Source: Acidobacteriota bacterium (GTDB lineage Bacteria; Acidobacteriota; Terriglobia; Terriglobales; Acidobacteriaceae). From it: DNA of 63,359 bases. Location: assembly GCA_003225555.1 (NCBI GenBank), contig QIAM01000034.1, positions 1 to 63,359 on the forward strand, in the 5' to 3' direction. The position numbers and the translations under genes were made by a program. The notes beneath the pieces were generated by a model that did no database searches, had not been told where the DNA came from, and saw only the letters and a program-made list of their open reading frames with translations. Below are positions 43,194-51,721 of the stretch, one piece after another. How positions within the stretch are numbered: position 1 is the first letter of the stretch; each line of letters starts with the position of its first letter.

Positions 43194-45173
43194 ATGCAAT
43201 CAACCCGAAAACGAGAGTCCAAAACGATCAGGCCCTCAAAGCGTGCGGCAGGCGATCAAGTGCTGGGTATGGATCGGGGCATCACGCGGCGTGATTTTCT
43301 CAATGCGACCCTGCTGGCTTCCGGGAGCTTGCTGTTGGATCCGCTGTCGCCGGCGGACCTTGTGGCGCAGAACTCGGTGCAACGCGCGTCTCAAGACGAC
43401 TGGACCGGTTACGGAGGGATTGGCGACTACGCGAACTCGAATGGGAACACGACGGGCGTAATGGAAGCAGGGCATCAGATTCGCGACGGCGAGTTCGAGA
43501 GGCTTCCCGCGAATCTGATCGAAACCGGTGAAACCTATGACTGCGTGGTGGTCGGCGGGGGCATCAGTGGTTTAGCTGCGGCCTTGATTTTCCAGCGGCA
43601 GGCAGGCAAAGGTAAGACGTGCCTGGTGCTCGACAATCATCCGATTTTTGGCGGTGAGGCGAAGCGCAACGAGTTTCTGGTGGATGGGCAGCGTTTAGTA
43701 GCGCATCAGGGATCGGCGTTTTATCCGGTTCCTTATCCTCACAGCTTTATCGCACGCTTCTATGAGTCGATCGGGCTGGAAAAGCCGAAGCTGGAATATC
43801 AGAAGTGGTCGGGATTCGCACCGGAGATGCCGTTGAGCCGTACGCCGTATCTCTCGGGCGGGGCGACTTCGGGATTCTATTTCGGCTCGAAGTTTGGCCA
43901 ACGGCCAGGCACGTGGCTGACCGATCCCTGGGGCAAGAAGCTGGACGGCGCGCCGCTCTCCGCCCAGGCACGAGCGGAATTGTTGCGTTATCAGGCGGGA
44001 CCGGCCGACCCTCACGATCCAAAGGCGCGTGCGCCAGAATATGCCGGCGATGCGATTTCACGCCGGTTGGATACGATCACGCTCGAAGACCACCTGAGGG
44101 AGAAGCATCGCATCAGCCGCGACACCGTTCGCGCGTTTCTTTCGCCGCTGGAAGGCGGCGGATATGGGCTGGGGCCGGACGCGCTCTCGGGCTATACGGC
44201 TTACGCCGCTGACATGCTGCACCCGCTCGACATCAGTGACGAGACCGGCGACCAGATGTTTCCGGATGGAAATAGCGGGTTTGCGCGGCTGATCACGAAG
44301 ACACTGATTCCGGAATCGATTGCGGGGGATAACTCGGTGGAGGCGGTTTGTCGTGGGGCGGTGAACTTCGCTGAGCTGGACAAAGCTGGGTCGGCAGCGC
44401 GCGTCCGGCTTGATTCCACGGTCGTCTGGGTGAAGCATGACGGCGATCCGGCGACGTCGGAGGCGGTGACCGTTGCCTACGCTAGGGGCGGGAAGGTTTA
44501 TCGGGTAAAGGCTCGGTCGGTCGTGATGGCGGGCGGAAGCTGGACGGCGAAGCATATTGTTCGCGATCTGCCAGAAGATCGTGCTTCAGCCTATGCGCAG
44601 TTTTACCGTGCTCCGTGCATGATGGCGAATGTGGCAGTGCGCAACTGGCGCTTTCTCTACAAGCTGGGCATCTCCGGCGGGCAATGGTTTGAGGGGATCG
44701 GGAACTACGTGCAGGTGAGAAAGATGGCGACCTGTGGCGTCGATTCGCCGACATTTGGACCTGATTCGCCGACCGTGCTGACGCTCAAAGTTCTGTATTC
44801 GTATCCCGGGGTGGCAACGAAAGAGCAAGGGCATCGCGGCCGCGCCGAAATGATTGCAACGCCTTTTCGGGATTACGAACGGCAGATTCGGGGGCAGTTT
44901 ACAGAGTTGTTTGCGCGATCAGGTTTCGATGCGGGACGTGACATTGCCGGAATCATTCTGAACCGCTGGGGACATGCCTATCTTAGTCCAGCGCCGGGAT
45001 TTTTCTTCGGGAAGGATGGCAAGCCCGCGCCTGGTGAAGTGTTGCGCGCGGCTCCGTTTGGAAGGATCGCATTCGCGAACACAGATCTCTCAGGGGTGAT
45101 GGATCATCGATATTCGATCCTGGAGGCTGATCGTGCGGTGGGGCAGTTGCTGGATCAGGTCCTGTCGGAGTGA
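43194..45173 (+). CDS. Tat-exported FAD-dependent oxidoreductase (NAD(P)-binding Rossmann type)
   Basis: About 659 aa. A Tat signal RRDFLNATLL sits near residue 27 after a basic stretch, so the start could be ATG 43194 or ATG 43269; I use the first. The FAD-binding GxGxxG motif VVGGGISGLAAAL is at about 118, followed by LDNHPIFGGEAKRNEF. The long middle contains aromatic substrate-binding segments such as YQKWSGFAPEMPL. No cofactor partner or pathway gene is adjacent, so the substrate is unknown; similar proteins are annotated as amine oxidase-like or UDP-galactopyranose mutase-like. It is divergent from glgC. Confidence 0.8.
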   Translation: MQSTRKRESKTIRPSKRAAGDQVLGMDRGITRRDFLNATLLASGSLLLDPLSPADLVAQNSVQRASQDDWTGYGGIGDYANSNGNTTGVMEAGHQIRDGEFERLPANLIETGETYDCVVVGGGISGLAAALIFQRQAGKGKTCLVLDNHPIFGGEAKRNEFLVDGQRLVAHQGSAFYPVPYPHSFIARFYESIGLEKPKLEYQKWSGFAPEMPLSRTPYLSGGATSGFYFGSKFGQRPGTWLTDPWGKKLDGAPLSAQARAELLRYQAGPADPHDPKARAPEYAGDAISRRLDTITLEDHLREKHRISRDTVRAFLSPLEGGGYGLGPDALSGYTAYAADMLHPLDISDETGDQMFPDGNSGFARLITKTLIPESIAGDNSVEAVCRGAVNFAELDKAGSAARVRLDSTVVWVKHDGDPATSEAVTVAYARGGKVYRVKARSVVMAGGSWTAKHIVRDLPEDRASAYAQFYRAPCMMANVAVRNWRFLYKLGISGGQWFEGIGNYVQVRKMATCGVDSPTFGPDSPTVLTLKVLYSYPGVATKEQGHRGRAEMIATPFRDYERQIRGQFTELFARSGFDAGRDIAGIILNRWGHAYLSPAPGFFFGKDGKPAPGEVLRAAPFGRIAFANTDLSGVMDHRYSILEADRAVGQLLDQVLSE

Positions 45174-45190
45174 GTCAATGAATCACTGAC

Positions 45191-45478
45191 TCATTGTTTC
45201 TCTTCTTCAATCTTGATGCGGAGAGACTTCAGGAATTTTAGATCCTGATCGTTGATCTTGAATTCGGGATTGGTCGTCAGGGTGGTCACCAGTGACGTCT
45301 TGTCGGTGGATTTTTCTCCCTGCTTGCTCACACCAATGGTGGCTTCGAGAACCAGAAAAATATCGTATCCGCCTTCCTTGATGCGCGACACGACTTCGGC
45401 GATCGCCTCCGAATCGGAGAGCGACTCGTTGATGGCTTCGCCAAGCTCTTTCATGAGTTGCTTTAATTGCTGATCCAC
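45191..45478 (-). CDS. Small conserved protein, function unknown
   Basis: 95 aa from a GTG at 45478 with GGGGGA 5 nt upstream; the frame continues to 45547 but overlaps the methyltransferase. It begins VDQQLKQLMKELGEAINES, then IAEVVSRIKEGGYDIFLVLEATIGV and a C-terminal DLKFLKSLRIKIEEE, an alpha/beta fold with no recognised motif. It follows the methyltransferase on the same strand, perhaps as an operon partner, and is convergent with the FAD oxidoreductase across a small hairpin (CAATGA/TCATTG). Confidence 0.65.
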   Translation of the reverse strand: MDQQLKQLMKELGEAINESLSDSEAIAEVVSRIKEGGYDIFLVLEATIGVSKQGEKSTDKTSLVTTLTTNPEFKINDQDLKFLKSLRIKIEEEKQ

Positions 45479-45489
45479 TGGGTCCCCCG

Positions 45490-46329
45490 TTAAGAACTTC
45501 TTCGATGGTTCAGGCACGAATAGCCTGAACCTCCAGGTACTCGGCATCGACGCAGGTGGTGCCGTCGGTCGCGGTGTTTTGTTCCGTCATCATCGCTTCC
45601 ATTTGTTCTGCTAATGCGGCCTGACCGGCCCGTGTCTAATCGCGCAAATGTGGCCTGCGTCGGCCTAAAATATTGACGAAAAAATGCCACGTTTTCTTTA
45701 GGACTGAACGGATACCGCATCCGCGAGATGCGGCGCGTCAGGTTCAATTTCGACGTGTAGTGAGAAAGTCTTTGGCGAACTGTTGCCTCATCTTCCCAAA
45801 GGGTCGGCGCCGGAATCCCGGGCGGAGGCGGAACCATTTTGGCGGTCAGGCGGAAGAACTTACCCACGTATCCTTCCGGAGTCCAATTGGCCATGGCAAT
45901 GAGGCCTCCGGGCTTGCCCACGCGGGCGAGTTCGGAAGCTACACGGTCGGGCCGGGGGGCGAACATTGCCCCGTACATCGTGAGCACGACATCCAACGAA
46001 CGGTCGGGATAAGGGAGTTCTTCGGCGTCTCCCTCTTCGAAATGCACGTTCAGTTGCTCGGCAGCAGCGCGCCGTCGGGCTTGCTCCAACAGGTTGGGAG
46101 CGATGTCAACTCCTGTGACCGCTGCGCCGGTGCGGGCCGCAGGAATCGCCGTGTTTCCGGTGCCGCAGGCCACGTCTAACACTCGAGTATTAGAGTGGAT
46201 TCCTAGCCGCTCTACAAATCGGTCGGCTTCCGGGGCCGTGTATTTCCCGATTTGGCCGAAGTCGCCGGCCATCCAAGCGGCCTTGAGACCGGACTTCAAT
46301 TGTGCGAGATCGGGCACGGCGTCTGACAT
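45490..46329 (-). CDS. SAM-dependent methyltransferase with a frameshifted C-terminus
   Basis: 279 aa as read. The class I methyltransferase core has VLDVACGTGNTAIPAA (SAM motif I, about 48), GVDIAPN and LPYPDRSLDVVLTMYG, typical of UbiE/MenG-like enzymes. After TFARLDT the frame degenerates into a basic, Arg/Ser-rich tail. In the other frame the same DNA reads AGQAALAEQMEAMMTEQN...YLEVQAIRA and stops at 45510, the expected family ending. One extra C in the run 45629-45631 would explain it. The core is intact, so activity may be retained; substrate unknown. Confidence 0.8.
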   Translation of the reverse strand: MSDAVPDLAQLKSGLKAAWMAGDFGQIGKYTAPEADRFVERLGIHSNTRVLDVACGTGNTAIPAARTGAAVTGVDIAPNLLEQARRRAAAEQLNVHFEEGDAEELPYPDRSLDVVLTMYGAMFAPRPDRVASELARVGKPGGLIAMANWTPEGYVGKFFRLTAKMVPPPPGIPAPTLWEDEATVRQRLSHYTSKLNLTRRISRMRYPFSPKENVAFFRQYFRPTQATFARLDTGRSGRISRTNGSDDDGTKHRDRRHHLRRCRVPGGSGYSCLNHRRSS

Positions 46330-46428
46330 ACATCCCCGTTAATTTAGATGCCAGGGTCAACGGAACGGTTCGTTGCCCGTTTTGCGTAGCGTACGATTGT
46401 AGCCCCAGACACTGTTAAAATCGAGGGC

Positions 46429-46785
46429 GTGAGCAAGCTTTCCACCGCACGCAAGTTCGGGGTTGTAGCTCGGGTGGCAACGCAGATGGCCACGCAGAGC
46501 GCCAAACGCAGCCGGACGCTGGGCGCGGCCGTGAGTGCGCTTAAGGCGACGGCGCGGTCCTTTGGCCACGTACTCCATACGTTGTGGCTGGAAGTAATCG
46601 GTACGTTGTTTCTGGGGATGGCAGGGATCGGGGGCGTTGCCCTGGTGCGGGAGTACGTGAAGTATCAGGGGCATCAGGTGACGGCGGGACGCGTGGCCAT
46701 TGCAGTTTTATTCACGGTGACGTTTGCCTGGTTTGGCGTGAGCTCGTTCTGGAGAGTGCGGCAGAAGGGGCGAAGGGCGCGGTAA
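46429..46785 (+). CDS. Small membrane protein, function unknown
   Basis: 118 aa beginning at GTG 46429. A basic N-terminus (about 1-45) precedes two membrane segments, about 55-75 (WLEVIGTLFLGMAGIGGVAL) and 88-106. A C-terminal RQKGRRAR is cytoplasmic by the positive-inside rule. TAAAAT at 46416-46421 lies 7 nt before the GTG and could be a -10 box for a leaderless message, although GAGGG is also near. It sits between a divergent methyltransferase and a methylmalonyl-CoA mutase gene; function not inferable. Confidence 0.6.
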   Translation: MSKLSTARKFGVVARVATQMATQSAKRSRTLGAAVSALKATARSFGHVLHTLWLEVIGTLFLGMAGIGGVALVREYVKYQGHQVTAGRVAIAVLFTVTFAWFGVSSFWRVRQKGRRAR

Positions 46786-46815
46786 GGGATGCGGTGCGGT
46801 ACTGCCCAAGAAAGC

Positions 46816-46855
46816 AGATTCCTCCCCTTCGCGCCGCTCAGGGTCGGAATGACAA
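46816..46855. repeat. Dispersed repeat, GATCCTTCG...CTCAGGATGACG family, copy 3 (degenerate)
   Basis: Reads GATTCCTCCCCTTCG and ends CCGCTCAGGGTCGGAATGACA, matching the other copies by its outer words. It lies between the small membrane protein and the mutase gene. Confidence 0.5.
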
Positions 46856-46885
46856 GATCCTTTAGAGAATGACAAAGGCTTAACT

Positions 46886-48505
46886 ATGGCGGAGAGGGTC
46901 AAGGTTACCGATCTTCCGCAATCTTCCGTAGTCGAAACCTCGTCCCACATTCCGGTGAAGCCGCTCTACACGCCTGCCGATCTCAAGGGCTCGGATTACG
47001 AGAGCGAGGTGGGGTATTCCGGGGAATATCCTTTCACGCGGGGCGTGCAGGCCACGATGTACCGCGGCCGGCTGTGGACCATGCGGCAGTATGCGGGCAT
47101 GGGCGACGCCGAGGAATCGAACAAGCGCTACAAATATCTGCTGGCAAACGGGACGACTGGACTCTCGGTCGCGTTTGACCTGCCCACACAGATCGGCCTG
47201 GACTCCGATCACCCGCTGGCTGCTGGGGAAGTCGGCAAGGTTGGCGTCGCCATCGACTCGATCGAAGACATGCAGCGGCTCTTCGATGGCATCGACCTAA
47301 CGAAGATTTCTACGTCAATGACGATTAACGCGACGGCGTCGATCTTGTTGGCGCTGTACGTGGCAGTGGCGCGGCGGCGGGGAACGGATGTCAGAAGACT
47401 TTCAGGCACGGTACAGAATGACGTGCTCAAGGAATACATCGCGCGCGGCACTTACATTTATCCGCCGCAGCAGGCGATGCGGGTGATCACCGACATGTTC
47501 GCGTGGACGAATGAGAACGTGCCGGACTGGAATACGATTTCGATTTCCGGGTACCACATGCGCGAGGCCGGATCGACCGCGGTGCAGGAAGTGGCCTTCA
47601 CGCTGGGCAACGGGATGGCGTATGTGGAGGCTGCGATCAAGGCCGGGCTTGACGTCGACAAGTTCGCGACACGGATTTCGTTCTTCTTTAATGCTCACAG
47701 CAATTTTCTGGAGGAGGTGGCGAAGTTCCGCGCCGCCCGGCGGATGTGGGCCCGGATCATGCGGGAGCATTTCAAGGCGAGGAACCCGAAGTCGTGGATG
47801 CTACGTTTTCACACGCAGACGGCGGGCTCTACGCTGACTGCGCAGCAGCCTGAGAACAACATTGTGCGGACGGCGATCCAGGCGATGGCCGCGGTTCTCG
47901 GCGGGACGCAGTCTCTACATACGAACTCTTATGACGAGGCACTGGCTCTGCCTACGGAGCAGGCGGCCCGCATCGCTCTGCGGACGCAGCAGATCATCGC
48001 ATACGAATCGGGAGCGTCCCAGACGGTTGATCCGCTGGCGGGGTCGTACTACATCGAGACGCTGACCAATGAAATTGAGAGGCGCGCGGCGGAGTATCTG
48101 GGCAAGATTGAAGTGCTGGGCGGAATGCTCAAGGCGATTGAGCGTGGCTTCGTGCAGCAGGAGATTCAGAACGCGGCTTATGAATACCAGCAGGCGGTTG
48201 ACCAGGAGCAGGCAATCGTTGTCGGAGTGAATCGCTTTGAGGTGGAAGAAGAGAAGCCGATTCCGATCCAGCAGATTGATCCGGGGCTCGAGACGAGACA
48301 GGTGGAGAGAGTGCGCGCGCTTCGCGCGAAGCGCGCCGCAGGGCCGTGGCAAGCGGCGATCAACGGTGTTGAAGACGCCGCACGTTCGGGCGCTAACCTT
48401 ATGCCGCGGATTCTTGCGGCAGTTGAGGCCTCCGCCACTGTAGGCGAGATTTCGGATGCGATGCGAAAAGTCTTTGGTGAGTACCGGGAAGCGGTCGTTA
48501 TCTAG
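46886..48505 (+). CDS. Methylmalonyl-CoA mutase large subunit (catalytic chain, no B12 domain)
   Basis: 539 aa. Converts (R)-methylmalonyl-CoA and succinyl-CoA using adenosylcobalamin. The TIM-barrel shows [32 protein letters not shown] and [15 protein letters not shown]. Keeping Tyr in RQYAG and Arg in QAMRVIT is what mutases for methylmalonyl-CoA have; isobutyryl-CoA mutases replace these. The cobalamin-binding domain is absent, as in two-chain mutases, so a separate small subunit is needed and is not in this window. AGG 7 nt before the ATG. Involved in propionate or branched-chain amino acid metabolism. Confidence 0.93.
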   Translation: MAERVKVTDLPQSSVVETSSHIPVKPLYTPADLKGSDYESEVGYSGEYPFTRGVQATMYRGRLWTMRQYAGMGDAEESNKRYKYLLANGTTGLSVAFDLPTQIGLDSDHPLAAGEVGKVGVAIDSIEDMQRLFDGIDLTKISTSMTINATASILLALYVAVARRRGTDVRRLSGTVQNDVLKEYIARGTYIYPPQQAMRVITDMFAWTNENVPDWNTISISGYHMREAGSTAVQEVAFTLGNGMAYVEAAIKAGLDVDKFATRISFFFNAHSNFLEEVAKFRAARRMWARIMREHFKARNPKSWMLRFHTQTAGSTLTAQQPENNIVRTAIQAMAAVLGGTQSLHTNSYDEALALPTEQAARIALRTQQIIAYESGASQTVDPLAGSYYIETLTNEIERRAAEYLGKIEVLGGMLKAIERGFVQQEIQNAAYEYQQAVDQEQAIVVGVNRFEVEEEKPIPIQQIDPGLETRQVERVRALRAKRAAGPWQAAINGVEDAARSGANLMPRILAAVEASATVGEISDAMRKVFGEYREAVVI

Positions 48506-48548
48506 GAGTTTCTCCTTTCGCTTTCGACCGGGGGAATGCCGCCGGACT

Positions 48549-49793
48549 TCACAAATAGCTCAGCCACCAATCTGTGCGGCGCTGCTTGAGTTCTGCCCAC
48601 CAGCGGCACGGGAAGTACAGAATGACAACTGCCGTAGTCCACATCAGATAGATGAAGGGAAGGTTGTGGCCGTACCCTTCAGGGATGTCGTTGAGGAAGA
48701 ATCCACCGTGCAGCAGCCATGCGATGGGTTGATGGAAAAACGCGGCCGCCACGACCGCCATCAAGTGAATCAAATACAAGTGGAGGACATAAAAGAACAA
48801 TGGGACCCGGCCGAAGATCAAGAGGCTGGAAGTCAGCCAGGAAGTTGTGGGCCGATTCGATGTTCGCTTGTCCAGCCATGCCAGCAGCAGAAGAGACGGG
48901 CCGAGCGTCATGAGCAGGAATTGAAGTGACGGTGGATATTTCTCGACATCGAGAAACAGGATCACCGTTTTTTCGAGCGTGGGCTGAATGTGCCAGTCGC
49001 CCTGTGAGACGCCTCCCTGCCCGGCGGGGGGATTGCCATAGAGGTTGGTCAGGCGGAGCAATACAAAAGCGAGTGTGAGAGCGATGCCGAGACGAGAGAT
49101 GACTTTGCGGCGGCGCTCGGGCTCAAGAGCATAGACCGTGCCAAAGACGTATCCCGCGCCCATTACGCCGACCCAGGGGATGATCTGGAAGAGAACGAAC
49201 TCGGGAATTTGGAAGGGCAGAAGGGCGAATCCGCGAGCGTGCAGGATCGTCCACAGCCAGGCCAGCGAGCCGAACTGCCGGGGCCGAATGCTGTCAAAAA
49301 GGTCGTGGCCTACGATCATCAGTACAGACAGCGCACCCAACCACCGCACTGGCAGCCGGACGGCCGCAGCCATGAGCACCATCGACGCACCTAGGGACCA
49401 AATCACGCCGAAAAAGCCAAAGGGAATCTGAAAAGTCCAGGCCGTGCCGACGATAGTGAATTCCAAAACTATCAGCCAGAGTCCACGGGTCCATAGGAAG
49501 CGGCTGAGTTCGGCGGGCGTGCGGCGGCGGCCGTAGAAGAATGCTCCGGTGCCCGCCAGGAAGAAAAACAAGGGGGCACAAAAATGCGTGACCCAACGGG
49601 TGAAGAAGAGAGCGTAATAGGTTTGGGCCAGGTTTTCTGGTTCGAAACGAAGATGGCTGAAGAAGTCGCGGCTATGGTCAAGCGCCATGATGATCATCAC
49701 CAGGCCGCGCAGGATGTCGATGGAATCAACGCGGCCAAGGCGGGGAACTTCGGAACTCATGGCGGCTGGGATTGTCGGCAGGGTTGAGGACAT
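48549..49793 (-). CDS. DUF1624/HGSNAT-type membrane acyltransferase-like protein
   Basis: 414 aa with about ten membrane segments. The N-terminus RVDSIDILRGLVMIIMALDHSRD is the hallmark of DUF1624 (heparan-alpha-glucosaminide N-acetyltransferase-like), including the conserved R-G and D-H. It likely transfers acyl groups across the inner membrane; the acceptor here is unknown. The start could be ATG 49793 or ATG 49760; neither has a good Shine-Dalgarno. Convergent with the mutase gene across 43 bp containing a short GGAG/CTCC hairpin. Confidence 0.82.
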   Translation of the reverse strand: MSSTLPTIPAAMSSEVPRLGRVDSIDILRGLVMIIMALDHSRDFFSHLRFEPENLAQTYYALFFTRWVTHFCAPLFFFLAGTGAFFYGRRRTPAELSRFLWTRGLWLIVLEFTIVGTAWTFQIPFGFFGVIWSLGASMVLMAAAVRLPVRWLGALSVLMIVGHDLFDSIRPRQFGSLAWLWTILHARGFALLPFQIPEFVLFQIIPWVGVMGAGYVFGTVYALEPERRRKVISRLGIALTLAFVLLRLTNLYGNPPAGQGGVSQGDWHIQPTLEKTVILFLDVEKYPPSLQFLLMTLGPSLLLLAWLDKRTSNRPTTSWLTSSLLIFGRVPLFFYVLHLYLIHLMAVVAAAFFHQPIAWLLHGGFFLNDIPEGYGHNLPFIYLMWTTAVVILYFPCRWWAELKQRRTDWWLSYL

Positions 49794-49891
49794 GGTTTCT
49801 AGCCAACGGTTCTTTACCGTCGATGTGACGGTATGACGCTTGGAATGTTAGCAGGAGTCCCCGGTTTGGCTAGACGGAACGTGCGGCGACG

Positions 49892-50074
49892 TTAGTCAGA
49901 AGTTTGGTAGTCGCAGGCTTTGCGGCAGGGCTCACAGTACATCAGGCCGTCGGCGCAGACGCGGATGTCGATCACTGTCTGGCAAAGGCAGCAGTATTTC
50001 TCGCACTGGCACTGGCTCTCGGGTTGCTCGCACTGAGCGCAGCGGTATTTGGCGGGACCGGTTCCTGTGGCCAT
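49892..50074 (-). CDS. Cysteine-rich small zinc-binding protein
   Basis: 60 aa. Cysteines occur as CAQC, a CQC, CCLC, and CEPC, giving at least two possible zinc knuckles; no DNA-binding helix is evident. Start at ATG 50074; it has no Shine-Dalgarno, but TACAGT (a -10-like box on this strand) lies 6 nt upstream. Transcribed away from murE, 129 bp apart. It looks like a small zinc-ribbon adaptor; function unknown. An open frame extends to 50653 over murE and is a shadow. Confidence 0.6.
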   Translation of the reverse strand: MATGTGPAKYRCAQCEQPESQCQCEKYCCLCQTVIDIRVCADGLMYCEPCRKACDYQTSD

Positions 50075-50080
50075 GAAGTT

Positions 50081-50109
50081 ACTGTAGCGCGTCGGGAAAA
50101 GGGCGGAAA
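50081..50109 (-). promoter_or_regulatory. Candidate promoter for the Cys-rich protein (leaderless)
   Basis: Read on the minus strand, TACAGT (50086-50081) lies 6 nt before the ATG and TTTCCG (50109-50104) lies 17 nt further upstream. The -35 is a weak match. A start of transcription at the A of ATG would give a leaderless message. Confidence 0.4.
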
Positions 50110-50189
50110 CGTGACGTTGGTAATGGGTTATGTCGTTTGTTTTGCTGTACGTGGCCCAGTCCGCTCGGCGAGCGCCATTCTCTCTGCCA

Positions 50190-50195
50190 TATAAT
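50190..50195 (+). promoter_or_regulatory. TATAAT box 8 nt upstream of the murE start
   Basis: A perfect -10 hexamer ends at 50195; ATG begins at 50204. Typical +1 positions fall at 50201-50204, i.e. at or just before the start codon, and no Shine-Dalgarno exists, so murE is probably translated from a leaderless or near-leaderless transcript. No convincing -35 is seen. Confidence 0.55.
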
Positions 50196-50203
50196 TCCTT
50201 GCA

Positions 50204-51721
50204 ATGACCTTCCAACAACTGCTGGATGGAGCGGAGATCCTCGCGCAAAGCGGAGACCCGGACCTCAGCGCTGTGGAATACGATTCGCGACGAGTGAAGC
50301 CGGGGTCGGTCTTCGTGGCCATGCATGGCGAGACTTCGGACGGCAACCGGTTTATCGATCAGGCGATCCAGGCCGGAGCGGTGGCGGTGGTCACGGATTC
50401 GGCAGCGGAGAAGGCTCGCGACGGCGCGGCCTGGGCGTTGGTGCCACATGGGCGCCGGGCGTTGGCGCGACTGAGTGCCAACTTCTACAAGAAGCCGGCC
50501 GAAAGAATCAGCATCACGGGAATTACCGGGACGAATGGGAAGAGCACGACGGCGTTTCTGCTTGAGTCCATTCTGAGCGCGGCGCGGCGGAAGAGCGCGT
50601 TGATCGGCACCATCGAATACCACGTTGCGGGAAAGGTTCTGCCGGCACCGCACACGACTCCGGAAGCTTTAGAGTTGAATCGCCTCTTGAATGAGGCACT
50701 GGGACAGGGTGCGACGGACGCGGTAATAGAGGTGTCGTCGCACGCGCTGGCGCAGGAACGGGTATTTGGCGTGCCGTTTGACGTGGCTGTGTTCACCAAC
50801 CTGACGCGCGATCATCTCGACTATCACAGAACGATAGAAGAGTATTTTGCCTCCAAGCGTGTGCTCTTTGAGGGATGTGGAACGGAACCGCCACGGGTCG
50901 CGGTGACAAACATCGACGACGAGTATGGCGTGAAGCTGGCGGATTTCAGCCGAAAGCGGAGTTCGCAGGTGCTGAAGTACGGATGGCAGCAGGGCGACTT
51001 CCATGCGGAGAGAATCGACATCGCGCCGCGCGGGACGCGGTTTGATATGGTCACGCCCAAGGAGAAGGTTGTGGTGTTTTCGCCTCTGATTGGGCGAGTG
51101 AATGTCTACAACATTCTGGCGGCTTCGGCAGCGGCTCATGCGCGTGGGTGCGGGATGGAGGCGATTGCCGAAGGGGTTGGCAACCTGGCATTCGTCCCGG
51201 GGAGGTTTCAGCGTGTGGACTGCGGTCAGCCGTTCACGGTGGTGGTCGACTACGCACACACCGATGATGCACTCCGCAATCTGACTGCGCTGGCGCGGGA
51301 GTTTGTTTCACGGGGCGGATCGAAGGGAAGGGTGTTGACGGTGTTTGGCTGCGGCGGGGACCGCGATCGCATGAAACGTCCCTTAATGGGAGAGGCGGCA
51401 GGACGGGCGAGTGATTTCGTGGTGCTCACTTCGGATAATCCGCGGAGCGAAGATCCCGTCAGCATCATTAATGATGCGCTGGTCGGTCTGCAGAAGAGTG
51501 GCGCGAAGTACAGCGTTGAGCCTGACCGGCGCAAGGCAGTTACGCTTGCAATCGGTGAGACGCGGCCAGGAGACATTGTGTTGTTGGCGGGCAAGGGGCA
51601 CGAGAAGGTACAGGTCACGCGTGAAGGATCGCGTCCGTTTGATGACGTGGACGTTGCGCGCGATGCTCTGCGGGCGGCCGGATACGAGTGTGACGCGGGC
51701 CAGGCTGGAGTGGGTAGTTAA
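50204..51721 (+). CDS. murE: UDP-MurNAc-tripeptide synthetase (meso-DAP adding)
   Basis: 505 aa. Adds the third stem-peptide residue to UDP-MurNAc-L-Ala-D-Glu. P-loop TGTNGKST (108-115), substrate motif TNLTRDHLDYH (about 195) and DNPRSEDP (about 411-418), the specificity motif for meso-diaminopimelate. It begins the mur block; murF starts within its stop codon (TAATG). The 5' end has a TATAAT and no ribosome-binding site. ftsI and the usual upstream dcw genes are absent; a divergent unrelated gene lies upstream instead. Confidence 0.97.
   Translation: MTFQQLLDGAEILAQSGDPDLSAVEYDSRRVKPGSVFVAMHGETSDGNRFIDQAIQAGAVAVVTDSAAEKARDGAAWALVPHGRRALARLSANFYKKPAERISITGITGTNGKSTTAFLLESILSAARRKSALIGTIEYHVAGKVLPAPHTTPEALELNRLLNEALGQGATDAVIEVSSHALAQERVFGVPFDVAVFTNLTRDHLDYHRTIEEYFASKRVLFEGCGTEPPRVAVTNIDDEYGVKLADFSRKRSSQVLKYGWQQGDFHAERIDIAPRGTRFDMVTPKEKVVVFSPLIGRVNVYNILAASAAAHARGCGMEAIAEGVGNLAFVPGRFQRVDCGQPFTVVVDYAHTDDALRNLTALAREFVSRGGSKGRVLTVFGCGGDRDRMKRPLMGEAAGRASDFVVLTSDNPRSEDPVSIINDALVGLQKSGAKYSVEPDRRKAVTLAIGETRPGDIVLLAGKGHEKVQVTREGSRPFDDVDVARDALRAAGYECDAGQAGVGS

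Noticed and set aside
45173..45203. Hairpin CAATGA/TCATTG between the convergent FAD and small-protein genes as terminator
   Set aside because: The stem is only 6 bp and the T tract is broken; too weak to annotate.
49892..50653. Long open frame on the minus strand over the murE 5' end
   Set aside because: Only its last 60 codons look protein-like; the rest is antisense to murE.
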